Of a stretch of 64,000 nucleotides of DNA, positions 46,832 to 55,651 are shown piece after piece. The notes below the pieces were generated by a model. The model saw only the letters and a program-made list of their open reading frames with translations. It was not told the origin of the DNA and ran no database searches. Both the position numbers and the translations under genes were made by a program. Position 1 is the stretch's first letter. Every line of letters starts with the position of its first letter. This DNA comes from Escherichia coli (GTDB lineage Bacteria > Pseudomonadota > Gammaproteobacteria > Enterobacterales > Enterobacteriaceae): positions 1,674,001 to 1,738,000 of the forward strand of contig NZ_AP027764.1 in assembly GCF_036503815.1 (NCBI RefSeq). The letters run 5' to 3'.

Positions 46832-47880
46832 GGTTTTTATTGGGCGTGCTGATGCTGATGATCTCCGGCTCAGCGCTGGCGACCATCGACGTGTTGCAGT
46901 TTAAAGATGAAGCACAGGAACAACAGTTTCGTCAGCTTACTGAAGAACTGCGCTGCCCGAAATGCCAGAATAACAGCATTGCCGATTCCAACTCGATGAT
47001 TGCCACCGACCTGCGCCAGAAAGTGTACGAACTGATGCAGGAAGGTAAAAGTAAGAAAGAGATTGTCGATTATATGGTGGCGCGTTACGGCAACTTCGTC
47101 ACTTACGACCCGCCGTTAACGCCGCTGACCGTTCTGCTGTGGGTGCTTCCGGTAGTGGCTATTGGCATTGGCGGTTGGGTCATTTACGCCCGTTCGCGGC
47201 GTCGGGTACGCGTGGTGCCGGAAGCGTTTCCTGAACAAAGCGTGCCGGAAGGTAAGCGTGCCGGATATGTTGTTTATCTGCCGGGTATTGTGGTGGCGTT
47301 AATTGTGGCTGGCGTCAGCTACTACCAGACCGGCAATTATCAGCAGGTGAAAATTTGGCAGCAGGCCACGGCACAGGCGCCAGCGTTACTGGACAGGGCG
47401 CTGGATCCGAAAGCTGAGCCGCTCAACGAAGAAGAGATGTCGCGCCTGGCGCTGGGGATGCGTACTCAACTGCAAAAAAATCCGGGAGATATAGAAGGCT
47501 GGATTATGTTGGGACGCGTTGGCATGGCGCTGGGTAACGCCAGTATCGCCACCGATGCATACGCCACTGCGTATCGCCTCGATCCGAAGAACAGTGATGC
47601 TGCACTCGGATACGCTGAAGCGTTGACACGTTCATCTGATCCCAATGACAACCGCCTGGGTGGTGAACTGCTACGCCAGTTGGTGAGAACGGACCATAGC
47701 AATATCCGTGTGTTAAGCATGTATGCGTTTAATGCCTTTGAGCAGCAGCGATTTGGCGAAGCCGTTGCCGCGTGGGAGATGATGTTGAAACTCTTACCTG
47801 CCAACGATACTCGCCGTGCGGTGATTGAACGCAGTATCGCGCAGGCGATGCAACACTTATCACCACAGGAGAGTAAATAA
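46828..47880 (+). CDS. ccmH: CcmH, cytochrome c heme lyase/apocytochrome-binding subunit
   Basis: 350 residues. A signal peptide or anchor is followed by the thiol motif LRCPKCQNNS (C43, C46), a transmembrane helix at about 104-122, a second at about 150-168, and a C-terminal TPR domain (about 195-345) that binds the apocytochrome tail. E. coli CcmH is a fusion of what are CcmH and CcmI elsewhere. Last gene of the nap-ccm run. Confidence 0.97.
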   Translation: MRFLLGVLMLMISGSALATIDVLQFKDEAQEQQFRQLTEELRCPKCQNNSIADSNSMIATDLRQKVYELMQEGKSKKEIVDYMVARYGNFVTYDPPLTPLTVLLWVLPVVAIGIGGWVIYARSRRRVRVVPEAFPEQSVPEGKRAGYVVYLPGIVVALIVAGVSYYQTGNYQQVKIWQQATAQAPALLDRALDPKAEPLNEEEMSRLALGMRTQLQKNPGDIEGWIMLGRVGMALGNASIATDAYATAYRLDPKNSDAALGYAEALTRSSDPNDNRLGGELLRQLVRTDHSNIRVLSMYAFNAFEQQRFGEAVAAWEMMLKLLPANDTRRAVIERSIAQAMQHLSPQESK

Positions 47881-47886
47881 GAACAA

Positions 47887-47909
47887 GCCCGATGGTGATG
47901 CCATCGGGC
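47887..47909. terminator. 9-bp hairpin just after ccmH
   Basis: GCCCGATGG / CCATCGGGC around a TGATG loop, 6 bp after the ccmH stop. No T run follows, so it may only protect the transcript 3' end. Confidence 0.5.
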
Positions 47910-47937
47910 CAGACTGATGGCAAAGTGCGCTTTGTTT

Positions 47938-48039
47938 ATGCCAGATGCGGCGTAAACGCCTTATTCAGCCTACAAAATCGTGCGAACTCAATACATTGCT
48001 CGATCCGCGTAGGCCTGATAAGCGTAGCGCATCAGGCCG
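47938..48039. repeat. Two REP elements between ccmH and narP
   Basis: TATGCCAGATGCGGCGTAAA with CGCCTTATTCAGCCTAC (about 47938-47973), and GTAGGCCTGATAAGCGTAGC with GCATCAGGCC (48009-48039), separated by about 35 bp. The second carries the unoccupied IS621-type target GTAGGCCTGAT (48009-48019). Confidence 0.85.
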
Positions 48040-48061
48040 TTTTGCGTTTGTCATCAATATC

Positions 48062-48094
48062 AGCCCGAGGGTAAATCCATTGGGCTATTTTTTT
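48062..48094 (+). terminator. Probable terminator of the nap-ccm transcript
   Basis: AGCCC (48062-48066) pairs with GGGCT (48082-48086) in a bulged stem followed by a T-rich run (48088-48094) that overlaps the narP stop codon. Confidence 0.5.
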
Positions 48095-48740
48095 ATTGTG
48101 CCCCACGTTGTTGCAGGAACAGAATGGTGGCCGCCACGCGTGAGCGGACATTGAGTTTACGCAGCAGATTACGGATATGGACTTTTACCGTCTGCTCGGA
48201 AATATTCAACACCGAGGCAATCTGTTTATTTGACAGCCCCTGTGCCAGCTCGTGCAGAACATCCAGCTCGCGTTCTGTCAGCACGCTGAAGGGGTCTTCT
48301 TCCGCGCCAAACATTTCACGTTCACGTAAGTACTGATTGACGCGTTCGCTAAAGACTTTGCTGCCTTTCGCTCCGGCACGAATCGCTTCCAGCAACACTT
48401 CCGGGTCGCTGTCTTTCAACAGATAACCGTCTGCGCCTGCGTCTATCAGCGCAAAGACATCGCTGGAGGCATCTGATACGGTCAGGATAATAATTTGCGC
48501 GGTAACGCCATCCCTGCGCAAGGCATTGAGGGTATCCAGGCCACTCATACCTTTCATATTGAGATCCAGCAAGATCACGTCGATATCCAGTCTATTCGCC
48601 AGATCGATAGCACTCGCGCCGTCGCCCGCTTCGGCGACCACTTCAAAGCCAGGATCAAGCTCCAGTAACTGACGAACACCGCGTCGCATAAGTGGATGAT
48701 CATCCACAATCATCACCTGAAAAGGCGTTGCTTCAGGCAT
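48093..48740 (-). CDS. narP: NarP, nitrate/nitrite response regulator
   Basis: 215 residues. The receiver domain has D13/D14 and phosphoacceptor D59 (ILLDLNMKG). The LuxR/NarL-type HTH is at about 150-205 (LTERELDVLHELAQGLSNKQI, named here only by position, and ISEQTVKVHIRN). NarP is phosphorylated by NarQ/NarX and activates nap, whose 7-2-7 site lies in this window. ATG at 48740; the frame is open 10 codons further up. Convergent with ccmH. Confidence 0.98.
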   Translation of the reverse strand: MPEATPFQVMIVDDHPLMRRGVRQLLELDPGFEVVAEAGDGASAIDLANRLDIDVILLDLNMKGMSGLDTLNALRRDGVTAQIIILTVSDASSDVFALIDAGADGYLLKDSDPEVLLEAIRAGAKGSKVFSERVNQYLREREMFGAEEDPFSVLTERELDVLHELAQGLSNKQIASVLNISEQTVKVHIRNLLRKLNVRSRVAATILFLQQRGAQ

Positions 48741-49058
48741 AGTACTCTCCTGAGGTTTTATTAGAATCATTATGTTTGAGCGTAGCGTTGGAAACGCTAC
48801 CAGGCGCGTGAATGTTACCCCATTTTATGTATGGACATGTAGTGAAAAGTACAGCTCAGTAGTTCACTCTCGCATCATTTTCATTATAAAGACGGAATTT
48901 TGCATCAGCTTCTCATCAAGAAAAACAACTAAAAAATCAATCACAATACTTGTGCATTTCTTTAAACAGTTTTTAAAAACTGACTCCGGGTATGGCGCTA
49001 TGGGTATTTTCAGTACCCAATGCTTTTACAGCAATTAATTTCATAGGATGAAAGATTA
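48741..49058. other. Intergenic region between divergent narP and yejO
   Basis: 318 bp. It holds a perfect 8-bp inverted repeat GTAGCGTT / AACGCTAC (48782-48800) about 42 bp upstream of narP. AT-rich DNA precedes yejO (about 48880-49050). No ORF or REP is convincing. Confidence 0.5.
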
Positions 49059-51653
49059 ATGCATCACTCTGGTTCTGTTTCTCTTTGTCGTTCCGCAATA
49101 TCTGTTCTGGTGGCTACAGCGTTATATTCTCCCATAGCATTGGCATCAACTGTTGAGTATGGAACGACTGTTGATGGTGTTGTCCTGGAAAAAGATATCC
49201 AGCTGGTTTATGGGACCGCAAATAATACGAAAATCACTCCCAGCGGAGAACAGCATATAAAAGAATGTGGTGTAAGTAATAATGCTGAAATCAACGGAGG
49301 GTATCAGTACATTGAAGCATATGGCTCAGCAGAATACTCAGTATTAAATGATGGTTATCAAATTGTTCAATTGGGTGGTGCAGCAAACCAAACTACCATC
49401 AATAATGGTGTGTTACAGGTTTATGGAGCTGCTAATGAAGCCACTATTAAAGGCGGGCGCTTACTCGTTGAAACCGAAGGCATTGCCATCTTCGCCGTTA
49501 TCGAAAAGGGAGGACTACTGGAGGTTAAAGATGGCGGATTAGCATTTGCGGTAGATCAGAAAGCAGGCGGTGCGATTAAAACAACCACGCGGGCCATGGA
49601 GGTATTCGGAACAAACCGTCTCGGTCAGTTTGATATCAAAGATGGGGTTGCTAACAATATGCTGTTGGAAAACGGCGGAAGTTTGCGGGTTGAAGAGAAT
49701 GACTTCGCTTATAATACCACTGTGGATAGTGGTGGTTTACTGGAGGTTATGGATGGCGGGACTGCAACTGGCGTTGACAAAAAAGCAGGCGGAAAATTAA
49801 TTGTTTCAACGAATGCGCTGGAAGTGAGTGGTACAAACAGTAAAGGCCAATTTAGTATAAAAGATGGTGTGTCAAAAAATTATGAACTGGATGATGGTTC
49901 CGGGCTAATTGTTATGGAGGGCACTCAGGCAATTGACACTATCCTTGATGAGCATGCAACCATGCAATCGTTGGGAAGAGATACTGGTACGAGAGTGCAG
50001 GCACATGCAGTTTATGATCTTGGTCGGTCAGTGCAGAATGGAAGCATAAAATATTCCTCAAATGCTATATCTGAAAATATGGTTATCGATAATGGTCGCG
50101 CTAATGTCTGGACTGGCACAATGGTTAACGTAACAGTCAGAGGAAATGAGGGCATTATTGATGCAATGGCGCTGGAATTAAATTTTTATACACCGGCTAC
50201 ATTATTAGGTGACGTGGTGGTTTCTGATGGTGCATCTTTAAGAACGCATGGCGCAGTGGATACCAGTAAAGCAGATGTTTCTATCGAAGAGAGTTTTTGG
50301 GCTATTATTGCCGATATCAATAATATAAACCAAAACACCCGTCTCAATTTAGCAAACCTGGTGATGTCAGACGGAACTGTCGTTATGATGGCTGAGCCAG
50401 TGACTCGTTCATCTGTGACGGCAAGTGCGGAAAATTTCACTACGTTGACCACCAATACCCTGTCGGGAAACGGCAATTTTTATATGCGCACCGATATGGC
50501 TAATCATCAGAGCGATCGGCTCAACGTGACCGGTCAGGCAACAGGTGATTTCAAAATATTTGTGACGGACACGGGGGCCAGCCCGGCAGCAGGTGATAGC
50601 CTTACACTGGTAACAACGGGCGGCGGTGATGCTGCATTTACCTTGGGCAATGCCGGAGGCGTTGTTGATATCGGTACGTATGAATATACCTTGCTGGATA
50701 ATGGCAACCATAGCTGGAGTCTGGCAGAGAATCGCGCGCAAATTACCCCTTCAACCACTGATGTGCTGAATATGGCGGCAGCACAACCGCTGGTATTTGA
50801 TGCAGAACTGGACACCGTGCGTGAGCGTCTTGGTAGCGTAAAAGGCGTTAATTACGATACGGCGATGTGGAGTTCGGCAATTAACACCCGCAACAACGTG
50901 ACCACTGATGCGGGAGCTGGCTTTGAGCAAACATTGACGGGGCTGACGCTCGGTATCGATAGCCATTTCTCCCGTGAAGAAAGCAGCACAATTCGCGGCT
51001 TGTTCTTTGGTTACTCTCATTCTGATATTGGTTTTGATCGCGGCGGCAAAGGCAATATTGATAGCTACACCCTGGGGGCTTATGCCGGTTGGGAGCATCA
51101 GAACGGTGCCTATGTTGATGGGGTGGTGAAAGTTGACCGTTTTGCCAACACCATCCATGGCAAGATGAGTAATGGGGCAACAGCGTTTGGCGATTACAAT
51201 AGTAACGGCGCGGGTGCTCATGTTGAGAGCGGGTTCCGTTGGGTTGACGGATTGTGGAGTGTTAGACCCTATCTCGCCTTTACCGGCTTTACCACAGATG
51301 GTCAGGACTACACGTTATCAAACGGCATGCGCGCGGATGTGGGAAATACCCGCATATTACGCGCTGAAGCGGGAACGGCGGTAAGCTATCACATGGACCT
51401 GCAAAACGGTACGACGCTGGAACCCTGGCTGAAAGCCGCCGTGCGTCAGGAATACGCCGATTCTAACCAGGTGAATGTTAATGACGACGGCAAATTTAAT
51501 AATGACGTGGCTGGAACCCGTGGCGTTTATCAGGCTGGAATAAGGTCATCGTTTACCCCGACGTTAAGCGGTCATTTGTCAGTCAGCTATGGCAATGGCG
51601 CGGGGGTAGAATCACCGTGGAATACCCAGGCGGGTGTGGTCTGGACGTTCTGA
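49059..51653 (+). CDS. yejO: YejO, AIDA-type autotransporter (intact)
   Basis: 864 residues: a signal peptide ending SPIALAS, a passenger with about a dozen loose repeats (patterns like NNGVLQVYGAANEATIKGG, SGGLLEVMDGG, KAGGKLIV) typical of AIDA-type beta-helical adhesins, and a C-terminal autotransporter barrel from about residue 575 ending in WTF. Surface display is expected; the ligand is unknown. The reading frame is fully open, whereas I recall K-12 as having an insertion element at this locus. The low GC of the passenger contrasts with its neighbours and suggests a transferred or H-NS-silenced gene. Confidence 0.93.
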   Translation: MHHSGSVSLCRSAISVLVATALYSPIALASTVEYGTTVDGVVLEKDIQLVYGTANNTKITPSGEQHIKECGVSNNAEINGGYQYIEAYGSAEYSVLNDGYQIVQLGGAANQTTINNGVLQVYGAANEATIKGGRLLVETEGIAIFAVIEKGGLLEVKDGGLAFAVDQKAGGAIKTTTRAMEVFGTNRLGQFDIKDGVANNMLLENGGSLRVEENDFAYNTTVDSGGLLEVMDGGTATGVDKKAGGKLIVSTNALEVSGTNSKGQFSIKDGVSKNYELDDGSGLIVMEGTQAIDTILDEHATMQSLGRDTGTRVQAHAVYDLGRSVQNGSIKYSSNAISENMVIDNGRANVWTGTMVNVTVRGNEGIIDAMALELNFYTPATLLGDVVVSDGASLRTHGAVDTSKADVSIEESFWAIIADINNINQNTRLNLANLVMSDGTVVMMAEPVTRSSVTASAENFTTLTTNTLSGNGNFYMRTDMANHQSDRLNVTGQATGDFKIFVTDTGASPAAGDSLTLVTTGGGDAAFTLGNAGGVVDIGTYEYTLLDNGNHSWSLAENRAQITPSTTDVLNMAAAQPLVFDAELDTVRERLGSVKGVNYDTAMWSSAINTRNNVTTDAGAGFEQTLTGLTLGIDSHFSREESSTIRGLFFGYSHSDIGFDRGGKGNIDSYTLGAYAGWEHQNGAYVDGVVKVDRFANTIHGKMSNGATAFGDYNSNGAGAHVESGFRWVDGLWSVRPYLAFTGFTTDGQDYTLSNGMRADVGNTRILRAEAGTAVSYHMDLQNGTTLEPWLKAAVRQEYADSNQVNVNDDGKFNNDVAGTRGVYQAGIRSSFTPTLSGHLSVSYGNGAGVESPWNTQAGVVWTF

Positions 51654-51719
51654 TATCAGAAAATAAACAGGCCGTAATGTGTCGCGGTCTGTTTATCAAA
51701 TTAATCGCAGATATAAAAA

Positions 51720-51741
51720 AACCAACCGCAATAGGTTGGTT
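51720..51741. terminator. Bidirectional terminator between yejO and the proline tRNA
   Basis: AACCAACC / GGTTGGTT around a GCAATA loop. It is flanked by an A run on the left (T run for the minus-strand tRNA) and T residues on the right, so it can serve both converging transcripts. Confidence 0.85.
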
Positions 51742-51754
51742 TTCTTGGGATTTT

Positions 51755-51831
51755 TGGTCGGCACGAGAGGATTTGAACCTCCGACCCCCGACACCCCATG
51801 ACGGTGCGCTACCAGGCTGCGCTACGTGCCG
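51755..51831 (-). tRNA. proL: tRNA-Pro (anticodon GGG)
   Basis: 77 nt on the minus strand. The acceptor arm CGGCACG pairs with CGTGCCG and the encoded ACCA end is at 51755. The D-loop reads AGCCTGGTAG, the anticodon loop contains GGG (TCATGGGGTG), and the T-arm GGTTCAAATCC is present. It reads CCC/CCU proline codons. No integrated element is attached to its 3' end here. Confidence 0.97.
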
Positions 51832-51905
51832 ACTCGTGGCTGCTAATACTACCGTTTTCCACAACGAATGCAAGTAAGATATTTCGCTAACTGATTTATA
51901 ATTAA

Positions 51906-53666
51906 TCAGTTAGCGATAAAACGCTTCTCGTCTGTCAGCACCTGCAATAACAAACTTAACTGTGGTTTTTCATCTTTCACTCTTTCACCACGTAAGTTGT
52001 ACGTGCGGTATTTACCGTTATTGTTCAGCACTAACGTCATTTTCGGGGTGGTAATTGCCAGCGTATCGTTATCCGCAGCCGTAACCCAGTAATGACGGCG
52101 TTGGGGGTTGAACAAATCCTGACCTTGTGAATATTCGCTGGCAGGTGTGCTGACATGTAGCAGGCGTTGCATCAGTGTCGTCATCAGATCGGTATGATCG
52201 GTCAGGGCATTAATACGCTGCGCCGGTGTGCCGGGCCAGTGAATCACTAATGGCACCTGAAGATGACCGTGGGACCAGTCAAAGGTTTCTTCCCCTTCGT
52301 TCAGCGGAATACCCCGGCCGGCAGTGATAATCACCACCGTATTGTCCAGTTTGCCAGAATCACGCAGTGCATTGAGCACGCGGTTGATCTGGTCATCGAC
52401 ATTGCCTGCCGCCCGGCTATATTTCCGTGCAAATGCCTGCTGATTGCTGTCGTCAATGTTAGTGCCATTGAAAGAGACCCACGAGAACCAGCGGTTATCT
52501 TCTTGTGCGTAGCGGCCCAGCCAGTTGATCCACTGCGTGGCGGTCTGCTCGTCGGATTGGGTACGTACGCTCGGCATCGAGAAATCTGACAACAATGCCT
52601 GGCGATACAGCGGGCTGGTAAAGCCATCTGACGAGAATAACCCCAGCTGATAGCCTTGCTGATTAAGCGCAGTAATTAACGCCGCAGGCGTACGGGTCGA
52701 CAGAATGCCGTCCATATAGCTTGGCGAGATGCCATAGAACAGGCCAAAGATGCCGTTGTCTGTAGTGTTGCCGGAGCTCATATGGCGCGTGAACGAAATA
52801 TTTTGCTCAGCAAAACCTGCCAGCGCAGGCATCTGTTTCTCGAAGCGTGAGTAATTCAGGCCATCGACAGTGATCAACAGCACATTCTGCCCGGTGCCCA
52901 TATCGCGATAGCGCAGCTCGCTTAACGGATACTGAACGGAAACAGCGTCTGGGTTACCTTGCTCAATAAGACGGCGTTGATACTCCTGCGCATCAAGCAG
53001 ACCATGCTTCTCAAGAAAACGTCGCGCCGTCATCGGGTACGAAAGCGGCAGGTTAGCGCGCTGCATGGTGATCGGGCGATAGAAGTTGGCATCGGCCCAG
53101 ATATACACCACATGCGAGGCAATAAAAGCGATAAATAAGAATGCGGCCAGCGGGCGCGCGAAGCGCCGACGACGCGTCAGGCTGCGTAGCTTTTGCCAGC
53201 TCCACGTCGCAAACACCAGTTCAAGCAATAAAATAACCGGCACGCTAATGAACATCAGCTGCCAGTCGCGCGCCATCTCATTTTCGTCTGGGTTGATAAC
53301 CAACTGCCAGACGATGGGATTAAGATGGAGATGGAAACGAGTAAAGACTTCGCTATCGATCAGTAATAGCGTCATTCCCGCCGTTGCTAAAATGACGGAC
53401 AAAAACCTCATCAGCCTCTGGGAGCCGACGATAAAAGTCAGCGGGAAGAGGATCAGCAAGTAGGTGGCGAACACCAGGAAGCTGAAATGGCCGATAATGC
53501 TTACGTAGGAATAAATGCGACCAGCAAGCGTTGTCGGCCAGTCGGCGATAAACAGGTAACGGCTGCCAATGACGAGCGAAAGCAGAATATTGAACAGTGC
53601 AAACCAGTGCCCCCAACTGACCATCTGGGAGACTTTTTCACGGTAGCGCTGACGATGAGTTACCAT
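51906..53666 (-). CDS. yejM: YejM (PbgA/LapC), lipopolysaccharide-sensing regulator
   Basis: 586 residues: five transmembrane helices in the first 190 residues, then a periplasmic alkaline-phosphatase/sulfatase-type domain (ITVDGLNYSRFEK, SSGNTTDNGIFGLFYG, DWSHGHLQVP). YejM binds LPS in the inner membrane and restrains LapB/FtsH-driven breakdown of LpxC, so it balances LPS synthesis; the N-terminal membrane part is essential. Forms an operon with yejL, 19 bp upstream. Confidence 0.97.
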   Translation of the reverse strand: MVTHRQRYREKVSQMVSWGHWFALFNILLSLVIGSRYLFIADWPTTLAGRIYSYVSIIGHFSFLVFATYLLILFPLTFIVGSQRLMRFLSVILATAGMTLLLIDSEVFTRFHLHLNPIVWQLVINPDENEMARDWQLMFISVPVILLLELVFATWSWQKLRSLTRRRRFARPLAAFLFIAFIASHVVYIWADANFYRPITMQRANLPLSYPMTARRFLEKHGLLDAQEYQRRLIEQGNPDAVSVQYPLSELRYRDMGTGQNVLLITVDGLNYSRFEKQMPALAGFAEQNISFTRHMSSGNTTDNGIFGLFYGISPSYMDGILSTRTPAALITALNQQGYQLGLFSSDGFTSPLYRQALLSDFSMPSVRTQSDEQTATQWINWLGRYAQEDNRWFSWVSFNGTNIDDSNQQAFARKYSRAAGNVDDQINRVLNALRDSGKLDNTVVIITAGRGIPLNEGEETFDWSHGHLQVPLVIHWPGTPAQRINALTDHTDLMTTLMQRLLHVSTPASEYSQGQDLFNPQRRHYWVTAADNDTLAITTPKMTLVLNNNGKYRTYNLRGERVKDEKPQLSLLLQVLTDEKRFIAN

Positions 53667-53685
53667 AACCTGTTATCTGTTTCCC

Positions 53686-53913
53686 TTAGTGCGCTTTGTC
53701 TTCGTTGATAGAGGACTGTAAGGCGCGGGCAAAAGAGTTGGCAATAGCCTGGCGTTGGGCCGGGGCAATGCTGGTGTTGATAAGGTTAGTGACCATGTTG
53801 CCTAACACCATCAGGGAAAGGTCGGTCGGAGCCTTATGTTTTTCCAGTACGTTGAGCAGCTCTGCGAGCAATTGTTCAACCTGTTCATCACTGTAGCGGG
53901 AAATTTGTGGCAT
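53686..53913 (-). CDS. yejL: YejL, small conserved protein (UPF0352)
   Basis: 75 residues, predicted all-helical and without a signal peptide: [20 protein letters not shown] at the N-terminus and [15 protein letters not shown] at the end. Family UPF0352 has a solved helical dimer fold but no known function. It is the first gene of yejL-yejM, divergent from yejK. Confidence 0.95.
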
Positions 53914-54094
53914 AAATCGAAATCAGTTAGTTGATGAAAGGGCAACATATTACCGTAGCAACGGTTTTTTTTCTGCTTTTTTATGCGTTAAATCATTCTC
54001 GTTACGCCGCCTTCTGTAAAATGACCGCCATCTTTTATTGCGTCGCTTAACCGGCGGTGGTTGAATACCGCCCGGTCTTAAAGGAGAGTTTATC

Positions 54095-55102
54095 ATGAGT
54101 CTGGATATCAACCAGATTGCTCTGCACCAGCTTATCAAGCGTGATGAGCAGAACCTTGAGCTGGTGTTGCGCGATTCATTGCTGGAACCGACGGAAACCG
54201 TCGTTGAGATGGTGGCAGAACTGCATCGGGTCTATAGCGCCAAAAATAAAGCATACGGCTTGTTCAGCGAAGAGAGTGAACTGGCGCAGACGCTGCGCTT
54301 ACAGCGTCAGGGCGAAGAGGACTTTCTGGCATTTAGCCGCGCGGCAACCGGTCGCCTGCGTGACGAATTAGCGAAATATCCTTTTGCTGACGGTGGATTC
54401 GTGCTGTTTTGCCACTATCGCTATCTGGCGGTGGAGTATCTGCTGGTGGCAGTTCTGAGCAACCTGAGCAGTATGCGTGTTAACGAAAATCTCGACATCA
54501 ACCCAACCCATTATCTTGATATCAATCATGCGGATATTGTTGCGCGTATCGATTTAACCGAGTGGGAAACCAATCCAGAGTCGACCCGCTATCTCACTTT
54601 CCTGAAAGGGCGAGTAGGGCGCAAAGTGGCCGATTTCTTCATGGACTTCCTCGGTGCCAGCGAAGGGTTGAACGCGAAAGCGCAAAACCGCGGATTATTG
54701 CAGGCGGTTGATGATTTCACTGCCGAAGCACAACTGGATAAAGCAGAACGGCAGAACGTGCGTCAGCAGGTCTACAGCTACTGTAATGAGCAATTGCAGG
54801 CGGGTGAAGAGATCGAGCTTGAATCGCTGTCGAAAGAGCTGGCGGGCGTCAGCGAAGTGAGCTTCACGGAATTTGCGGCTGAAAAAGGCTACGAACTTGA
54901 AGAGAGCTTCCCGGCAGACCGTAGCACGTTGCGTCAGTTGACGAAGTTTGCCGGTAGCGGCGGTGGCTTGACTATTAACTTTGATGCGATGCTGTTGGGC
55001 GAACGGATTTTCTGGGATCCGGCGACCGATACCCTGACCATTAAAGGCACGCCGCCGAACCTGCGCGATCAATTGCAGCGCCGGACGTCTGGCGGCAATT
55101 AA
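54095..55102 (+). CDS. yejK: YejK (NdpA), nucleoid-associated protein
   Basis: 335 residues, spermidine nucleoid-associated NdpA family. Starts [20 protein letters not shown] after a strong AAAGGAGAG site. A cytoplasmic protein found with the nucleoid and reported to affect gyrase/topoisomerase IV activity; its exact role is unclear. Ends 140 bp before the convergent rplY. Confidence 0.96.
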
Positions 55103-55120
55103 TCGGTTTGGTGTTATGAA

Positions 55121-55155
55121 TGCCAGATGCGGCGTGAACGCCTTATCTGGCCTAC
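55121..55155. repeat. REP element after yejK
   Basis: TGCCAGATGCGGCGTGAACG followed by CCTTATCTGGCCTAC: a single REP between yejK and the shared terminator. Confidence 0.85.
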
Positions 55156-55196
55156 AAAAAATAGCAATACCGTAATCAGGCATAATTTGCAGATAC

Positions 55197-55227
55197 AAAA
55201 AACCCCGCCGGAGCGGGGTTTTTTTTA
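55197..55227. terminator. Bidirectional terminator between yejK and rplY
   Basis: AACCCCGC / GCGGGGTT stem (55201-55208, 55213-55220) with a CGGA loop, flanked by an A run on the left and T8 on the right. It ends both the yejK and the rplY transcripts. Confidence 0.92.
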
Positions 55228-55242
55228 CAACTTATTCAGCGA

Positions 55243-55527
55243 TTAAGCGCGAACGAAGTCGATGTGCAGCAGCTTAGGTTTGTACGGGTGACGCTGTACG
55301 TCCTGAGCTTTAACTTTGATTTCTTTACCGTCAACAACGATGGTCAGAACTTCGCTGTAGAATTCAGCTTTAACTTGCATGTTCATGACTTTGTCGTGAT
55401 CCAGAGCAACAGCCAGCGGCGCTTCGTTGCCACCGTAGATGATTGCCGGGAATTTGTTAGCGGTACGCAGGCGGCGGCTCGCACCCTTACCCTGCTCGTT
55501 ACGTACTTCTGCGTTGATAGTAAACAT
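55243..55527 (-). CDS. rplY: Ribosomal protein bL25
   Basis: 94 residues ([20 protein letters not shown] start, ending LHIDFVRA). It binds 5S rRNA in the large subunit; this is the short form without the C-terminal CTC domain. The frame is open 32 codons upstream, but ATG 55527 with the AGAGAGAAAG leader is the known start. Codon use is that of a highly expressed gene. Confidence 0.98.
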
Positions 55528-55651
55528 TTCTTTCTCTCTTAAATTAATCCTGCTACAGGCGACCCAGCAACAGGTAAGTGATCTGCTTTGCATATGCAAA
55601 AGCGGGCGAGATTCTATACTCAATCGCCTTGCACATCAATTAAAACTACCA

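Noticed and set aside
51755..51831. Prophage or island attachment site at the proline tRNA
   Set aside because: No integrase gene and no duplicated tRNA 3' end nearby; yejO and yejM flank it as in the plain chromosome.
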